The notes: generated by a model from the sequence alone, not told the origin. Positions 1 to 9,577 are shown, numbered from the stretch's first letter. The stretch is 64,000 bases of DNA from G965216255 sp965216255 (GCA_965216255.1 OZ244148.1:3596001-3660000); one strand, 5' to 3'. A program made the numbers and translations.

Positions 1-843
1 CTCCAATTCATCCGGCCTGGGCGGCAAAAGGCCGCCATCATACCAGGTCACCTTCACGGGTGGCATGTCCGGTCGCGCCGGAAAATCGAACCGGATAAGG
101 GACGAACTGGGTGCGCTCCCCAGATTGTCGACCGGCTGCCAATTCTCCACGAACACGGACGCGCTGGCCTCCACGCTTGTCGGATAGCCAAGCTTGAGCG
201 CCTTGAATACGGGATCGACGATGTGGCAGGCCATGTCGCCCAGTGCACCTGTGCCAAAGTCCCACCAGCCGCGCCAGCTGAAGGGCAGCTACGCTGGATG
301 ATACGCGCGCTCCGGCGCCGTTCCCAGCCACAGATTCCAGTCCAGCGCAGCGCAGCGGGCATGGGAGGCGCCTCCGTTGGGCGCGCCAGCCCCTGAGGCC
401 ACACCGGACGGTTTGTCCACGTGTGGACCTCGTGTACGTCGCCAATGACGCCGGCCCATATCCACTCGCAGATCTGTCGGATACCTTCTCCGGAGTTGCC
501 CTGATTACCCATCTGCGTGGCCACGCCGTAGCGGCGGGCGGCCTCCGTGAGGGCGCGGGCTTCGTAGACATCATGAGTCAGCGGTTTCTCGACATAGACA
601 TGCTTGCCCAGCTGTATCGCGGCCATGGCCACCACGGCGTGCATGTGGTCGGGCGTGGCCACAGTGACGGCGTCAATGCTGCCTGCCATTTCGTCGAGCA
701 TCACGCGGTAGTCCTTGTAACGCTTCGCTCCGGCGTAGCGCTCGTAACTGCCAGCCGCACGCTCGTCATCCACATCGCACAATGCGACAACGTTGTCCAG
801 CGTGGTGCCTACCTCTGCATTGTAGCCGCTTGCTCCCTGCAAG
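1..843 (-). pseudogene. Gfo/Idh/MocA oxidoreductase, C-terminal part, broken
   Basis: Body of a Tat-exported NAD(P)-dependent sugar oxidoreductase of the Gfo/Idh/MocA family. Read leftwards from 842 it shows the end of the Rossmann fold (GASGYNAEV, VVALCDVDDERA), the VATPDHMHA segment and the EKPLTHD motif that supplies the family's catalytic lysine. At about 331 the frame shifts within a short GCTGC-rich stretch. The family sequence (LDWNLWLGTAPERAYHPA, then LPFSWRGWWDFGTGALGDMACH) resumes in another frame and carries an in-frame TAG at about 289-291 where homologues have an aromatic residue. The reading then continues off the left edge. The N-terminus lies at 2646-2799 beyond an inserted IS. 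With an insertion, a frameshift and a stop it is non-functional, unless the base-level lesions are assembly errors. Confidence 0.85.
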
Positions 844-847
844 ACTA

Positions 848-2639
848 ACTAGTGCTTGTACGAAAATACTTTAAATCTTCAATAAACAATCGGTTATATC
901 TTGCAATTGGCGGTGAATCTGAGGGACGTATAGCCGATTTGGGCGTTTAAGAGCGCAAAACAGCTCACATTCGCCAGGGAAACCATGCGCAAGATTGTCC
1001 CAGAGTGGCGTGCACTCGACAGTACGCCGATCAAGGAGATTGCCATAGACCCGAGAATGCGCGACGACATGAGTGCGGTGCTCAAGGGTCTGCAGTGCGT
1101 CTACTGCACGGCGGAATCCCGTGCCGCCTTGTTCACGATTCTGGAGGCGCACTTTCAGCCGGGTACACGCAAAGATGTCGGACGCCCGGGCATGGATTTA
1201 TGGCGCGTCATCGTGTTTGCGATAGTCAAGCAGTGCCTGGATCTGGACTACGATGCTTTGTTGTACCGGGCCAACAACGATCTCTTGCTGCGGGAGCTCT
1301 TGGGGCACGGAGACGCCGGGTTTGACGCGGTGAAGTACAGCAGACAGCGGCTGGTGGACAACGTGCAGCTTTTGACGCCGAAGCTGGTCCAGAAGGTGAC
1401 CCAATTGATAGTGCAGACGGGGCACAAGGTGGCTGGAAAACAGTCTGGGGCCGCGCTAGGTGGTCGCTGCGATTCCAGGGTGGTTAAGACGCATGTGCAC
1501 TATCCCACCGATGTGGGTCTGTGCTGGGATGCACTTCGTGGTTTAATACGTGTGAGTGCACGCTCGGCTGCGGCATTCGCTCTTCCGGGCTGGCGCAAGC
1601 ATGCGTATCGCACGCGGAAGGTATACCAGGCCTTCAGCCGGGTGCGGACGGCCCCGCGCTACCGGCAGAATCCGAAAGGAGTGCAGGCGTACTTGCGCCA
1701 GTGCACACAGACTGCAGCACGTGCCCGTACGCTGTTGAATGCCTTGGCCACAGTGGAGAAATCGGCGGCGACGCGAACGAATATCGCGTATTACTTGCAC
1801 TATGTGGACTTGTTGGTGGATCAAATCCGGCGTCGCATCCTCTTGGGCAAGCTGATTCCACATGCGCAGAAAGTGTTTTCCATCCACAAGCCACATACGC
1901 GTTGGATCAGCAAAGGCAAGGCGGGCGTGCTGGCGGAGCTGGGCCTTCCGGTCGCACTGGTAGAAGATGAGCACCGGTTCATTTTGGCTTATCACATCCT
2001 GTGGGACACATCAGATGTAGAGGTGGCGGTACCGATCATTGACGCGGTGCAGGCGGCTTTTCCAGAGTTTAATGCGTGCAGTTTTGACCGGGGCTTTCAT
2101 AGCTTGAAGAATCGAGAAGCATTGGATGCTCGGCTGGCGCTCAATGCGCTTCCGAAGAAGGGCAAGCTTTCTCTGGCGGAGCGTGCGCGGGAGCGCGCGC
2201 CTGCGTTCAAGGCAGCGCGGCGGCAGCACCCGGCCGTCGAGTCGTGTCTGGCCAATTTCGGACTTCGGGGCGGTGCGCTGGTGCGGCAGAAGAGTCCGGA
2301 GAACTTCGCGCTGATGGTGAGCCTGTCGGTGTTGGCGGTCAACGTGCACCGGCTGGGTTGCCTGGTGCGCGCCCAGGAACGGGCACGAATGAGGCGTCGG
2401 CGAAAGCGCGCGGCGTAGGCCCGCTACCACCTCGCAGAAAGGTCCCAATCGCAGGCCCCAAGGGACACGTATGCCCTCCCGATAGGAACACAACGCCCTT
2501 CGAGCCGCAAACTGTCCGTGCGCGCACGCAAGAGACGCCAGCATGGCCGAAACACTCGAAGCGGACCGTCAACGAACTCAAAAAACGACCGTGCCTGTGC
2601 ATTCGAGGCCGAAAAAAGAGAGTATTCGGTCAATCACTA
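848..2639 (+). mobile_element. ISNCY-like insertion sequence, copy 1
   Basis: A 1.79-kb element inserted in the Gfo/Idh/MocA gene. Boundaries come from comparison with the second copy at 61643-63403. Both begin ACTAGTGCTTGTACGA and end TCGGTCAATCACTA, which form an imperfect terminal inverted repeat (TAGTGcTTGtaCGA against TAGTGATTGACCGA). The flanks carry a 4-bp duplication ACTA (844-847 and 2640-2643); the match actually extends to ACTAAC. It holds one intact transposase gene. The family name rests on the transposase only. Confidence 0.85.
985..2418 (+). CDS. ISNCY-like DDE transposase
   Basis: A 477-residue transposase filling its insertion sequence. The N-terminal third (RKIVPEWRALDSTPI, DVGRPGMDLWRVIVF, LRELLGH) looks like the helical substrate-binding region seen in IS1182/ISNCY-type enzymes. 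The central part has DSRVVKTHVHYPTDVGL, which holds the first catalytic aspartate region, and later EDEHRFILAYHIL and FDRGFHS. The C-terminus is very basic (RMRRRRKRAA). No frameshift is visible, so this copy is probably active; its sister at 61864-63266 is broken in several places. Assignment to ISNCY rather than IS1182 or IS5 is from memory of the family and is not secure. Confidence 0.8.
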   Translation: MRKIVPEWRALDSTPIKEIAIDPRMRDDMSAVLKGLQCVYCTAESRAALFTILEAHFQPGTRKDVGRPGMDLWRVIVFAIVKQCLDLDYDALLYRANNDLLLRELLGHGDAGFDAVKYSRQRLVDNVQLLTPKLVQKVTQLIVQTGHKVAGKQSGAALGGRCDSRVVKTHVHYPTDVGLCWDALRGLIRVSARSAAAFALPGWRKHAYRTRKVYQAFSRVRTAPRYRQNPKGVQAYLRQCTQTAARARTLLNALATVEKSAATRTNIAYYLHYVDLLVDQIRRRILLGKLIPHAQKVFSIHKPHTRWISKGKAGVLAELGLPVALVEDEHRFILAYHILWDTSDVEVAVPIIDAVQAAFPEFNACSFDRGFHSLKNREALDARLALNALPKKGKLSLAERARERAPAFKAARRQHPAVESCLANFGLRGGALVRQKSPENFALMVSLSVLAVNVHRLGCLVRAQERARMRRRRKRAA

Positions 2640-2645
2640 ACTAAC

Positions 2646-2799
2646 CTCCGCCTCCGGCACCTACGCCGGCAATGTTGAGTCGATCGCTAGGAGCCCGGTA
2701 GCCGGGGCCACCCAGAACGTGGCGGGGAACGATAAGGATGCCGCCGGCGGTGAGTGCCAGGAAGCCGCGGCGCGAAAGGTCGGATTTCTATTCTACCAT
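2646..2799 (-). pseudogene. Gfo/Idh/MocA oxidoreductase, N-terminal fragment
   Basis: Minus-strand reading gives a twin-arginine signal (SRRGFLALTAGG) followed by the start of the Rossmann fold (LNIAGVGAGG). This is exactly the piece missing from the oxidoreductase body at 1-843, so the two are halves of one gene split by the ISNCY-like element. The ATG at 2797-2799 is followed three codons later by an in-frame TAG, and the two halves do not rejoin in frame across the insertion site. Decay therefore goes beyond the insertion itself. Confidence 0.8.
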
Positions 2800-2818
2800 G
2801 ACAGTGGACGCTGGTGGA

Positions 2819-5470
2819 TTATTTTCCAGGGAAACCGCCGACGGGCCAGTTGTCAAGCGTAGCAGCGTGGAGCGCATTGAACAATAGCTTGTATGTCCCG
2901 CGCGGCTGCCCCCTAAATTGGGGCCGGAAGCCGAATAGCACTACATTTCCCCGTCTCAGGCCAATGCGGACCATTGCGGCTTTACCACCAATATGGCTTG
3001 TGGCGCCGAGTGCCCAGCCGCTCATGAGAGGCTCTTCGTCAGCGTAGTGCGCTATGACTTCCACGGGCAGTGCTGGTGCGGCCGGCAATTCCATGGCGCC
3101 TCCTTCACCCTTCGGGGAACGTCGCAGTGTCCTGAACGCCCGGCTTCTAACGAACGAGGCGGCGGCTTCCGGCTCCATACCGTAGCCTAGCGGCAGCGCA
3201 GTATCCACCTTGATTCGCACCAGCGACCCTGGGATGAAGAAATCGCGGTTGGATGTGCCCGAAACGACGTTTTCGATCGGCAGGCCGAAGTGATCGATAA
3301 CAAAGTCACTTGCGGCGTCCAGCGCCACGACGGTCCCACCGCCTTCTACATACGCCTTAAGGGCGAGCGCACCTTCCGCGCCAAGCCCGCCCGTAAACGC
3401 CGGCGGCATCATGCCCGCTTCGTGGCCGCGCAGCAGGGAGGAAGGACTCTGGCTTGGCAGGACAATGGCGTGATACTTTGAGAGGTCACGGCTGCGGATA
3501 TCAGCATCGTGGAGTGTGTCCGCCTCAAAGGCATACGATTCCAGCAGCCACCGCGTCCACCCCTCGTCCATATTGCTTACCCACGACTTGTAGATCCCGA
3601 TTCGAGGCGGAGCGAGCGCATGTCGCGCAGGATCGGCTTCCACGCCCACAAAGGTGGTCCCGACGGCCAGGGCCGTCTCGTCCATCCAACGCTGCCGGCC
3701 CCGCACGGCAAACGTGCCGGGCATCCAAACCGTATCCTGCGTTTGCAGCGTGTCGGCAAGCCAGAACACACGCGCTCCAGCGTTCAGCAGCCGGTTTGCG
3801 GCTTCTATGTTGTGGTTGGGGCGGTGGGAGAAAAGGTAAAGCCGCCCTTCGCCCTTTACCGTGCCGGGCGCCTGGTCTACGGCCTCTGAAACGGGTTCCG
3901 CCACAGCCTCAAAGGCCGAATCTACCCGTACTACACGCACGCCCATTTGCATTGGAAGTGTCCAGCCGGCAAGATCATACGGCGCTTCTGGAGGAGCATC
4001 CGGCGTTCGCCTGCGGTCTGGATACTCCTGCTTTTCCAGAAGGTCTTCGAGGTATGGCCTAAACGGCTGCGCCGTGCGAATGATGAAGGACCCTGCCCCA
4101 AACTCCTCATCATTTGCCACGAAACCCTCCGTTGCACGTGCCATTTCGATGCCACCTATACGGAGAATGTTCGCGAGCGCGAGGTCCTCACCCTGATTCC
4201 ACTGTCGCTTCGGGATAACGTAGGCCCACGGCCTCCCGGTCTCTTCTATCGCGTCGCGGCCCATAGCGTAGATATTGTACAGCCACTGGCTCCTGCGGTC
4301 AGCGGCCAGGCGGAGTACGGCCATGGACCCGGTAATCATGTAGCGCACGGGATCTCGGAAGACCGACTGTCCCCCCTTCCAAGGATAGGGATATAGAATA
4401 TTGGTGCCGCTCGTTGGATGGCCTCTGCCGCGCGTTCCGCCAACCATGGGCGGAATGGAGTCGGGATCAAAGAAGCGCGGCGACGGTGTGGCGTGTCCCG
4501 TCTCGGTCAGGATGCCGATCATGTTGTGGAAATAGGGCACGGTCCGCATACCGCCGTTCCACCACATGCTGTAAGTTACCCCCGAAACCACGCCCGCCAT
4601 TTTCCTCATGACAAACCTGTTGGCCATGGCGGTACCGACCAGGTTGACGCCTGTCGTGACGCCCGGGTGAATGCGCGGGTTTACGGGGTCGGCAAAGGGG
4701 GGCAGGAATATCCGCGTCCAGCTGGGACTGGACTGGTGGTGGTTGTAGACGATCTGCGGGTACCACTCGTTATAGAGCACTTCGGTCACGGCCTGCGACT
4801 CCGGCATGGTGTTCATGAACCAGTCCCGGTTGTTGTCGTGGCCTACAAAGTAGTGGTAGAGCCACGGCGGCTGTGTTGCCTCGTAGGGCGTTCCAAGCGT
4901 CCGCTTGTACCAGGAGGCGACAATGTCGAGGCCGTCGGGATTCATTACCGGCATGAGCAGCAGTATGGTGTGCTCCCGGATGTGCCGCATTTCCGCCGAC
5001 TCCTCCGTTGCGACGCGCCAGGCGAGGAGCGGCGTCATCTGGGCCCCGGCCACTTCCGAAGCATGCAGGCCGCCGTCAATCCAGACGATGGCCTTGCCTT
5101 CATCTGCGAGCCGACTGGCTTCCTCTTCGCTGATGCGGGCCCGGGCCAGCGCTTCGCTGGTGGTGCGCCACCTATCCAGATTACGCAGGTTTTCGGCGCT
5201 GGAGATAAAGAGTAAGAGAAGTGGCCGGCCCAGGACAGAGGTACCAATTTCGCGCAATTCAACCCGGTCGCTGGCGGCATCAAGCGCCTTGTAGTACGCC
5301 ACCATCTGGTCATATGTAGCCAGCTTGTAGTCATCGCCCGGCGTAAAGGAGAATACGTCTGACGGGTGCGGCACCTGTGCGAGGGCGCAGGCGGCCGGCG
5401 CCGAGGCCATGGCAAGTACGGCAAGAATGAGGCGGAGCCGGGGCATGGCCGTACGCAGGTGCTGGGTCAT
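2819..5470 (-). CDS. Secreted M14 family zinc carboxypeptidase
   Basis: An 883-residue exported metallopeptidase. The start at 5470 is chosen because its ATG overlaps the upstream sulfatase stop as ATGA and is followed by a good signal peptide (MPRLRLILAVLAMASAPAACALA). The M14 domain spans roughly residues 35-400: zinc ligands H136 and E139 (GLHASEVAG), MNPDG, the DNNRDW arginine motif, and distal His244/245 (YNHHQSSPSW). The remaining C-terminal half lacks zinc motifs and resembles the glutamine-amidotransferase-like tail of large Bacteroidota M14 proteins (HAIVLPSQSPSSLLRG). It probably trims peptides outside the cytoplasm. Coupling to a sulfatase suggests joint use on glycoproteins or proteoglycan-like material, which is inference. 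Confidence 0.9.
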   Translation of the reverse strand: MTQHLRTAMPRLRLILAVLAMASAPAACALAQVPHPSDVFSFTPGDDYKLATYDQMVAYYKALDAASDRVELREIGTSVLGRPLLLLFISSAENLRNLDRWRTTSEALARARISEEEASRLADEGKAIVWIDGGLHASEVAGAQMTPLLAWRVATEESAEMRHIREHTILLLMPVMNPDGLDIVASWYKRTLGTPYEATQPPWLYHYFVGHDNNRDWFMNTMPESQAVTEVLYNEWYPQIVYNHHQSSPSWTRIFLPPFADPVNPRIHPGVTTGVNLVGTAMANRFVMRKMAGVVSGVTYSMWWNGGMRTVPYFHNMIGILTETGHATPSPRFFDPDSIPPMVGGTRGRGHPTSGTNILYPYPWKGGQSVFRDPVRYMITGSMAVLRLAADRRSQWLYNIYAMGRDAIEETGRPWAYVIPKRQWNQGEDLALANILRIGGIEMARATEGFVANDEEFGAGSFIIRTAQPFRPYLEDLLEKQEYPDRRRTPDAPPEAPYDLAGWTLPMQMGVRVVRVDSAFEAVAEPVSEAVDQAPGTVKGEGRLYLFSHRPNHNIEAANRLLNAGARVFWLADTLQTQDTVWMPGTFAVRGRQRWMDETALAVGTTFVGVEADPARHALAPPRIGIYKSWVSNMDEGWTRWLLESYAFEADTLHDADIRSRDLSKYHAIVLPSQSPSSLLRGHEAGMMPPAFTGGLGAEGALALKAYVEGGGTVVALDAASDFVIDHFGLPIENVVSGTSNRDFFIPGSLVRIKVDTALPLGYGMEPEAAASFVRSRAFRTLRRSPKGEGGAMELPAAPALPVEVIAHYADEEPLMSGWALGATSHIGGKAAMVRIGLRRGNVVLFGFRPQFRGQPRGTYKLLFNALHAATLDNWPVGGFPGK

Positions 5471-7002
5471 CCGGTTCGCATGGGGGCGCCACGCTCGTCC
5501 GGAATGCACGGTCCCGTCGGACGTGCGTCTTCCGGCACCGCATACTGGGTGCGCAGCGCTGCGAGCTCTGCCTTGAGCTCCGCCTCGACTCCGGCGTAGG
5601 CTTCCCGACCGTACACGCTGTTTAGCTCTCCAGGGTCGGTCTTCAGGTCGAAGAGCTCCCACTCGTCACGGTTGTAGAAGTATATGAGCTTGTGCGTAGC
5701 AGTGCGAACGCCGTAGTGACGCTCGACGCAATGGTAGCCGGGGTATTCGTAATAGTGGTAGTAGTGGCTGGTGCGCCAGTCGGCCGGCGTATTGCCAAGG
5801 AATAGCGGCTTAAGGCTGCGTCCCTGCATGTCGGACGGCATTTCCACGCCCGCAAGGTCGAGGAATGTTGTGGCGAAATCCAAGTTCGACACCATGTCAT
5901 TGTTGACCGATCCCGGCGCGATGTGACCGGGCCAGCGGACGAGCAGCGGAGCCACGAGCGACTCTTCGTACATCCACCGCTTGTCGTACCAACCGTGTTC
6001 TCCAAGGTACCAGCCTTGGTCGGACGAATATATGACCACGGTGTTGTCCGCAAGCCCGGAAGCGTCCAGGTAATCCAGCATCCGGCCCACGTTGTCGTCC
6101 ACGCCGGCTACCGTGCGCAAGTACTCCTTGACGTAGCGCTGGTACTTCCATCTCGTAAGGTCGTCTCCTTCCAGGCCTGCCGCGTGGAAGGCTTCATTGC
6201 GTGGGCCGTAGACCGCTTCCCAGGTCGCCTTCTGGCTCTCGTTCATGCTGCCTGGTGCCTGCAGCTTCAGGTCTTCGACATTGAGATGCCGCGCGATGGT
6301 CATGCCCTGCTCTGCGGCTGGCGAGGCACGGCCGCTGTAGTCATCAAAGAGACTGGGAGGCTCCGGAATGTCTTCTTCGGCGTACATTTCGTAGTGGTCC
6401 GGGCCCGGATGCCAACCGCGGTGCGGAGCCTTGTGCTGGTACATGAGCATGAAGGGCCTTGCGGTCTCACGAGCATTCTCGAGCCAATCCAGTGCCAAAT
6501 CCGTAATGATATTTGTGGTATAGCCTTCAATCCGGACGGTGTCGCCCGGCACGAGAAAACGGGGATTGTAATACGGCCCCTGCCCAATGAGTACCTGCCA
6601 ATGGTCAAACCCTGTGGGCTCGCTTTGGAGGTGCCACTTGCCAATGATGCTGGTCTGGTAGCCTGCCTGCTGCAGCAATTTTGGAAAGGTCTGCTGCGCA
6701 CCATCGAATCTGTTGCCGTTGGTGAGTTGTCCGTTCAGGTGGCTGTGCTTGCCCGTGAGAATGACAGCCCGGCTGGGTGCGCAGATCGAATTCGTCACGA
6801 GGCACTGGTCGAAGCGCATGCCCCCCTCTGCCAGGCGATCAAGATTGGGCGTGTTGTTCACCAGGGAGCCGTAGGCACTGAGCGCCCGAGCGGTGTGGTC
6901 GTCCGTAAAGATGAAGACAATATTGGGCCGAGTGGCTTCCTCTGCAGTCTCGCAGCCGGCAAGGAGAAGCCCTGCCAGTATCAGTAGCGCTGTTCGCGAC
7001 AT
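5467..7002 (-). CDS. Sulfatase (formylglycine type), lipoprotein
   Basis: A 511-residue sulfatase. The start at 7002 gives a lipoprotein signal (MSRTALLILAGLLLAGC), so the enzyme should be membrane-anchored outside the inner membrane. The metal site opens with NIVFIFTDDH. The formylglycine site is CAPSRA with Cys74, the Cys-type C-x-P-S-R motif that needs a formylglycine-generating enzyme. Later family elements are GKWHL, SSDQGWYLGEHGWYDKR and a C-terminal YYHYYEYPG segment, the layout of the heparan/choline-type S1 sulfatases. Its TGA overlaps the ATG of the M14 peptidase gene, so the two are translationally coupled. It is divergent from ndk across about 100 bp. Substrate is unknown. Confidence 0.93.
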   Translation of the reverse strand: MSRTALLILAGLLLAGCETAEEATRPNIVFIFTDDHTARALSAYGSLVNNTPNLDRLAEGGMRFDQCLVTNSICAPSRAVILTGKHSHLNGQLTNGNRFDGAQQTFPKLLQQAGYQTSIIGKWHLQSEPTGFDHWQVLIGQGPYYNPRFLVPGDTVRIEGYTTNIITDLALDWLENARETARPFMLMYQHKAPHRGWHPGPDHYEMYAEEDIPEPPSLFDDYSGRASPAAEQGMTIARHLNVEDLKLQAPGSMNESQKATWEAVYGPRNEAFHAAGLEGDDLTRWKYQRYVKEYLRTVAGVDDNVGRMLDYLDASGLADNTVVIYSSDQGWYLGEHGWYDKRWMYEESLVAPLLVRWPGHIAPGSVNNDMVSNLDFATTFLDLAGVEMPSDMQGRSLKPLFLGNTPADWRTSHYYHYYEYPGYHCVERHYGVRTATHKLIYFYNRDEWELFDLKTDPGELNSVYGREAYAGVEAELKAELAALRTQYAVPEDARPTGPCIPDERGAPMRTG

Positions 7003-7092
7003 GGAATCGGGGAGAAGGTGTAAGAAATGCCATAAACGTACGCAATTCCGCGCTAACGGGGACATCTCTGTGCCGTATATTGGCGCCCAAAA

Positions 7093-7100
7093 AAGGAGGT
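7093..7100 (+). promoter_or_regulatory. Shine-Dalgarno site of ndk
   Basis: AAGGAGGT lies four bases ahead of the ATG at 7105. It decides between that ATG and an in-frame GTG at 7099, which overlaps the site itself and is therefore unlikely to be used. Confidence 0.8.
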
Positions 7101-7104
7101 GCCT

Positions 7105-7530
7105 ATGGAGCGTACTCTTGCCATATTGAAGCCGGACTGTGTCCGCAAGAATCTTGTTGGTGAAGTGCTCCGGCGCATTGAGGCAGATGGATTCCGCATA
7201 TGCGCATTGCGCATGATGCGTCTGACCAGGGAAGAGGCTGAGGGATTCTACGCCGCGCACGCAGCGCGAGCGTTTTTCGAAGAACTCACGACGTTCATGT
7301 CAAGCGGGCCCTGTGTCCCGATGGTGCTGGAGCGCGAAGATGCCGTGGCTGCCTTTCGTGCTCTGATCGGCGCGACGGACCCGGCGGAGGCAGAGGCGGG
7401 AACCATTCGGTGCGATCTGGCATCCTCAAAGGGCGAAAACATGGTACATGGCTCGGATTCGACGGCGAATGCCCGAATGGAGGCTGCCTATTTCTTTCCG
7501 GGTCACATCCTGGTGACACTTTCTGCCTGA
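7105..7530 (+). CDS. ndk: Nucleoside diphosphate kinase
   Basis: A 141-residue enzyme of normal family length, which passes phosphate from ATP to other nucleoside diphosphates. The sequence opens ERTLAILKPDCVRKNLVGE. It carries the phosphohistidine site NMVHGSDS with His115 and the preceding GTIRCDLA segment, where the arginine contacts nucleotide. It closes with AAYFFPGHI. The start is fixed by a strong Shine-Dalgarno. It lies 12 bp upstream of namZ on the same strand and is intact, like the other housekeeping genes here. Confidence 0.97.
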   Translation: MERTLAILKPDCVRKNLVGEVLRRIEADGFRICALRMMRLTREEAEGFYAAHAARAFFEELTTFMSSGPCVPMVLEREDAVAAFRALIGATDPAEAEAGTIRCDLASSKGENMVHGSDSTANARMEAAYFFPGHILVTLSA

Positions 7531-7542
7531 TTCCATGCATCC

Positions 7543-8766
7543 ATGAGGCGCGTTCCGGTTGTCCTGCTACTATGCTGCTGCCAAGCGCAGGCGGCACAGG
7601 AAGTCAGCACAGGCGCACAGGTGCTTGTAGAAAGCGGGTTCGAGGCCGTGCGAGGCAAGCGCATCGGGCTAATCGTGAATCACACGGCGCGTGTCGGGCA
7701 GCGGCATCTCATAGGCCTTGCCCATGCGGCGCCGGGCGTGGAAGTGGCGGCACTGTTTGGCCCCGAGCACGGCTTGCGCGGCACAAAAGAAGCGGGGGAC
7801 GAAGTAGCCGATGGTCTGGACCGCGAAACCGGCGCCCCGGTTTACAGCCTGTACGGCCGGGTCAACAGGCCAGCGCCCGAAATGCTGCGAGGCCTAGACG
7901 TGCTCGTATTCGACATCCAGGACATCGGTGCCCGGTTCTACACATACATTTCCACCATGGGGTTGGCCATGCAGTCTGCTGCCGAGGCCGGCATCCCGTT
8001 TGTTGTGCTCGACCGTCCGAATCCGCTGGGTGGTGCATACGTTTCCGGTTTCGTTCTGGAACCGGAGCACACCTCGTTCGTCGGGCTTTACCCGATTCCC
8101 GTTGCCCATGGTCTCACATCCGGCGAACTTGCGCTCATGGTCCGGGGCGAGGCGATGTTGCCGGGCCTGGAGGACCTGGAACTAAGCGTCATTCGCATGG
8201 AGGACTGGCAGCGCGATATGCAATGGCCGGATACGGGCCTGCCGTGGGTGAGCACGAGCCCCAATATTCCAGACTTCGAAGCGGCACTGGTTTACCCGGG
8301 CACGTGCTTCTTTGAAGCGGCGGCAGCCAGCGTCGGGCGTGGCACGCCATCGCCGTTCAAGCTGCTTGGAGCGCCGTGGGCCGACGGCGCACGTCTTGCA
8401 GCGGATCTGAACGGCCGCGCGCTTGCCGGTGTTCGTTTTGAACCCGCGACCTTTACGCCACGCCCCATTCCCGGAATGGACACGAACCCTAAGCTGAACG
8501 GCCAGCGGCTGCACGGCATTCGGCTGCAGGTGACAGACCGCGCGGCATTCATGCCGGTAGAGACGGGGATCCACATACTGGAGGCATTCTACCGGATGGC
8601 AGCGGGTGCGCTCGTGTCCAGGCCTTCTTGGCTGAATCGCCTCTCCGGCACCGAGCGTCTGGCAGAAATGCTTCTGGAGGGCAAGGCCCCGGATGCCATC
8701 ATCCAGGCGTGGGAGAGCGAAGTGGCCGCGTTCCGGGCGCTTCGCGAGCCGTACCTACTGTACTGA
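7543..8766 (+). CDS. namZ: Exo-beta-N-acetylmuramidase NamZ family (DUF1343)
   Basis: A 407-residue protein with a short signal peptide (RRVPVVLLLCCCQAQA). It matches the DUF1343 family throughout: GKRIGLIVNHTA, LFGPEHGLRG, VYSLYG, LVFDIQDIGARFYTYISTM, LDRPNPLGG, GLPWVSTSPNIP and the YPGTCFFEA region. Family members (GH171) remove N-acetylmuramic acid from the non-reducing end of peptidoglycan fragments, so a role in cell-wall recycling or scavenging in the periplasm is expected. Its last 12 bases overlap the convergent small membrane protein gene. No defect is seen. Confidence 0.93.
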   Translation: MRRVPVVLLLCCCQAQAAQEVSTGAQVLVESGFEAVRGKRIGLIVNHTARVGQRHLIGLAHAAPGVEVAALFGPEHGLRGTKEAGDEVADGLDRETGAPVYSLYGRVNRPAPEMLRGLDVLVFDIQDIGARFYTYISTMGLAMQSAAEAGIPFVVLDRPNPLGGAYVSGFVLEPEHTSFVGLYPIPVAHGLTSGELALMVRGEAMLPGLEDLELSVIRMEDWQRDMQWPDTGLPWVSTSPNIPDFEAALVYPGTCFFEAAAASVGRGTPSPFKLLGAPWADGARLAADLNGRALAGVRFEPATFTPRPIPGMDTNPKLNGQRLHGIRLQVTDRAAFMPVETGIHILEAFYRMAAGALVSRPSWLNRLSGTERLAEMLLEGKAPDAIIQAWESEVAAFRALREPYLLY

Positions 8767-9036
8767 ATTCTTGGCTTTGTTGCCGGGTCGCCACAGAATG
8801 GCATAAATGATCTCCAGGTATCCGCCAAGGATGAGAATCGGCGCGATGTAGAGCGATAGTATGCCATCGACCTCGTTTTCAATCCGCATCGCGGCATATC
8901 CCACGACTATGGCGAGGATGCCCAAGAGGAGGAGGGCGTAATTGTGCTGCGTAAAAAGCATGGCCCCCGGGACACGCCGCCTGCGACGCCCGCGGACTTG
9001 CGTATTGCGCTTTCGTTTCTTGTGCGCGGTAGCCAT
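8755..9036 (-). CDS. Small two-helix membrane protein, DUF3098-like
   Basis: A 93-residue protein. A very basic N-terminus (AHKKRKRNTQVRGRRRRR) is followed by two hydrophobic helices (YALLLLGILAIVVGYAAM and ILSLYIAPILILGGYLEIIYAIL). The layout matches the DUF3098 family of small Bacteroidota inner-membrane proteins, in which an NYxLLLxGI stretch and an APIxxLxGY stretch recur. The family match is from memory and moderate. It is divergent from mreD and convergent with namZ. Function is unknown. Confidence 0.65.
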   Translation of the reverse strand: MATAHKKRKRNTQVRGRRRRRVPGAMLFTQHNYALLLLGILAIVVGYAAMRIENEVDGILSLYIAPILILGGYLEIIYAILWRPGNKAKNSVQ

Positions 9037-9106
9037 TTTTGGTGACCATTATTCGTGGCAGCAACTACAAGTCGGCAACCCGGTTCCTCACACCAGTCCA
9101 TAGGCA

Positions 9107-9577
9107 ATGAACGTTCTGCGCTTTGCTTTTCTTGGAGCAGCGGCCGTGCTGCTGCAGTGGCTGTTCTTCGGCCGACTGAAAATGTGGGGCGCCTATCCGG
9201 ATGTGGTCCTGATCTTCGTAATATGGATTGGCATTCGCTATGGCCGGATAGGTGGCGGCGTGGCTGGGTGTATCACGGGCTGGCTCATGGATGCCGTTTA
9301 TGGCACATGGGGCGTTCACATGTTTGTTAAGTCCCTTATAGGGTTCGTGATTGGGCTGTTTTCGCCCAGTGAACGGGGAGCCGTTCTTTATTCGACACGG
9401 CGTGCCTTCGCCGGCATTTTCGTAACCGCATTGGTTCACAACGGGCTGCTTGTGCTCTTTATCGTGCTGCAGTCCGGTACGCGAACCATGTCCCTGCTTA
9501 CGGTGCTGCTTTTCGGTTCGGCCCTTTACACGAGCCTTGTTGGGGCCATGTTGGTTTTGTACGGCACGCGCCGGTAG
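9107..9577 (+). CDS. mreD: Rod-shape determining protein MreD
   Basis: A 156-residue, very hydrophobic protein with five or so membrane segments. It has the MreD pattern: an N-terminal helix, then PDVVLIFVIWIGIRYGRIGGGVAGCITGWLMDAVYG, the GFxxGLxxDxxxG-like core of the family, and a HNGLLVLFI helix near the C-terminus. MreD sits in the inner membrane with MreC and guides sidewall peptidoglycan synthesis. No mreB, mreC or mrdA is nearby, so the gene is detached from its usual cluster. The family is weakly conserved, hence less than full confidence. Confidence 0.8.
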   Translation: MNVLRFAFLGAAAVLLQWLFFGRLKMWGAYPDVVLIFVIWIGIRYGRIGGGVAGCITGWLMDAVYGTWGVHMFVKSLIGFVIGLFSPSERGAVLYSTRRAFAGIFVTALVHNGLLVLFIVLQSGTRTMSLLTVLLFGSALYTSLVGAMLVLYGTRR

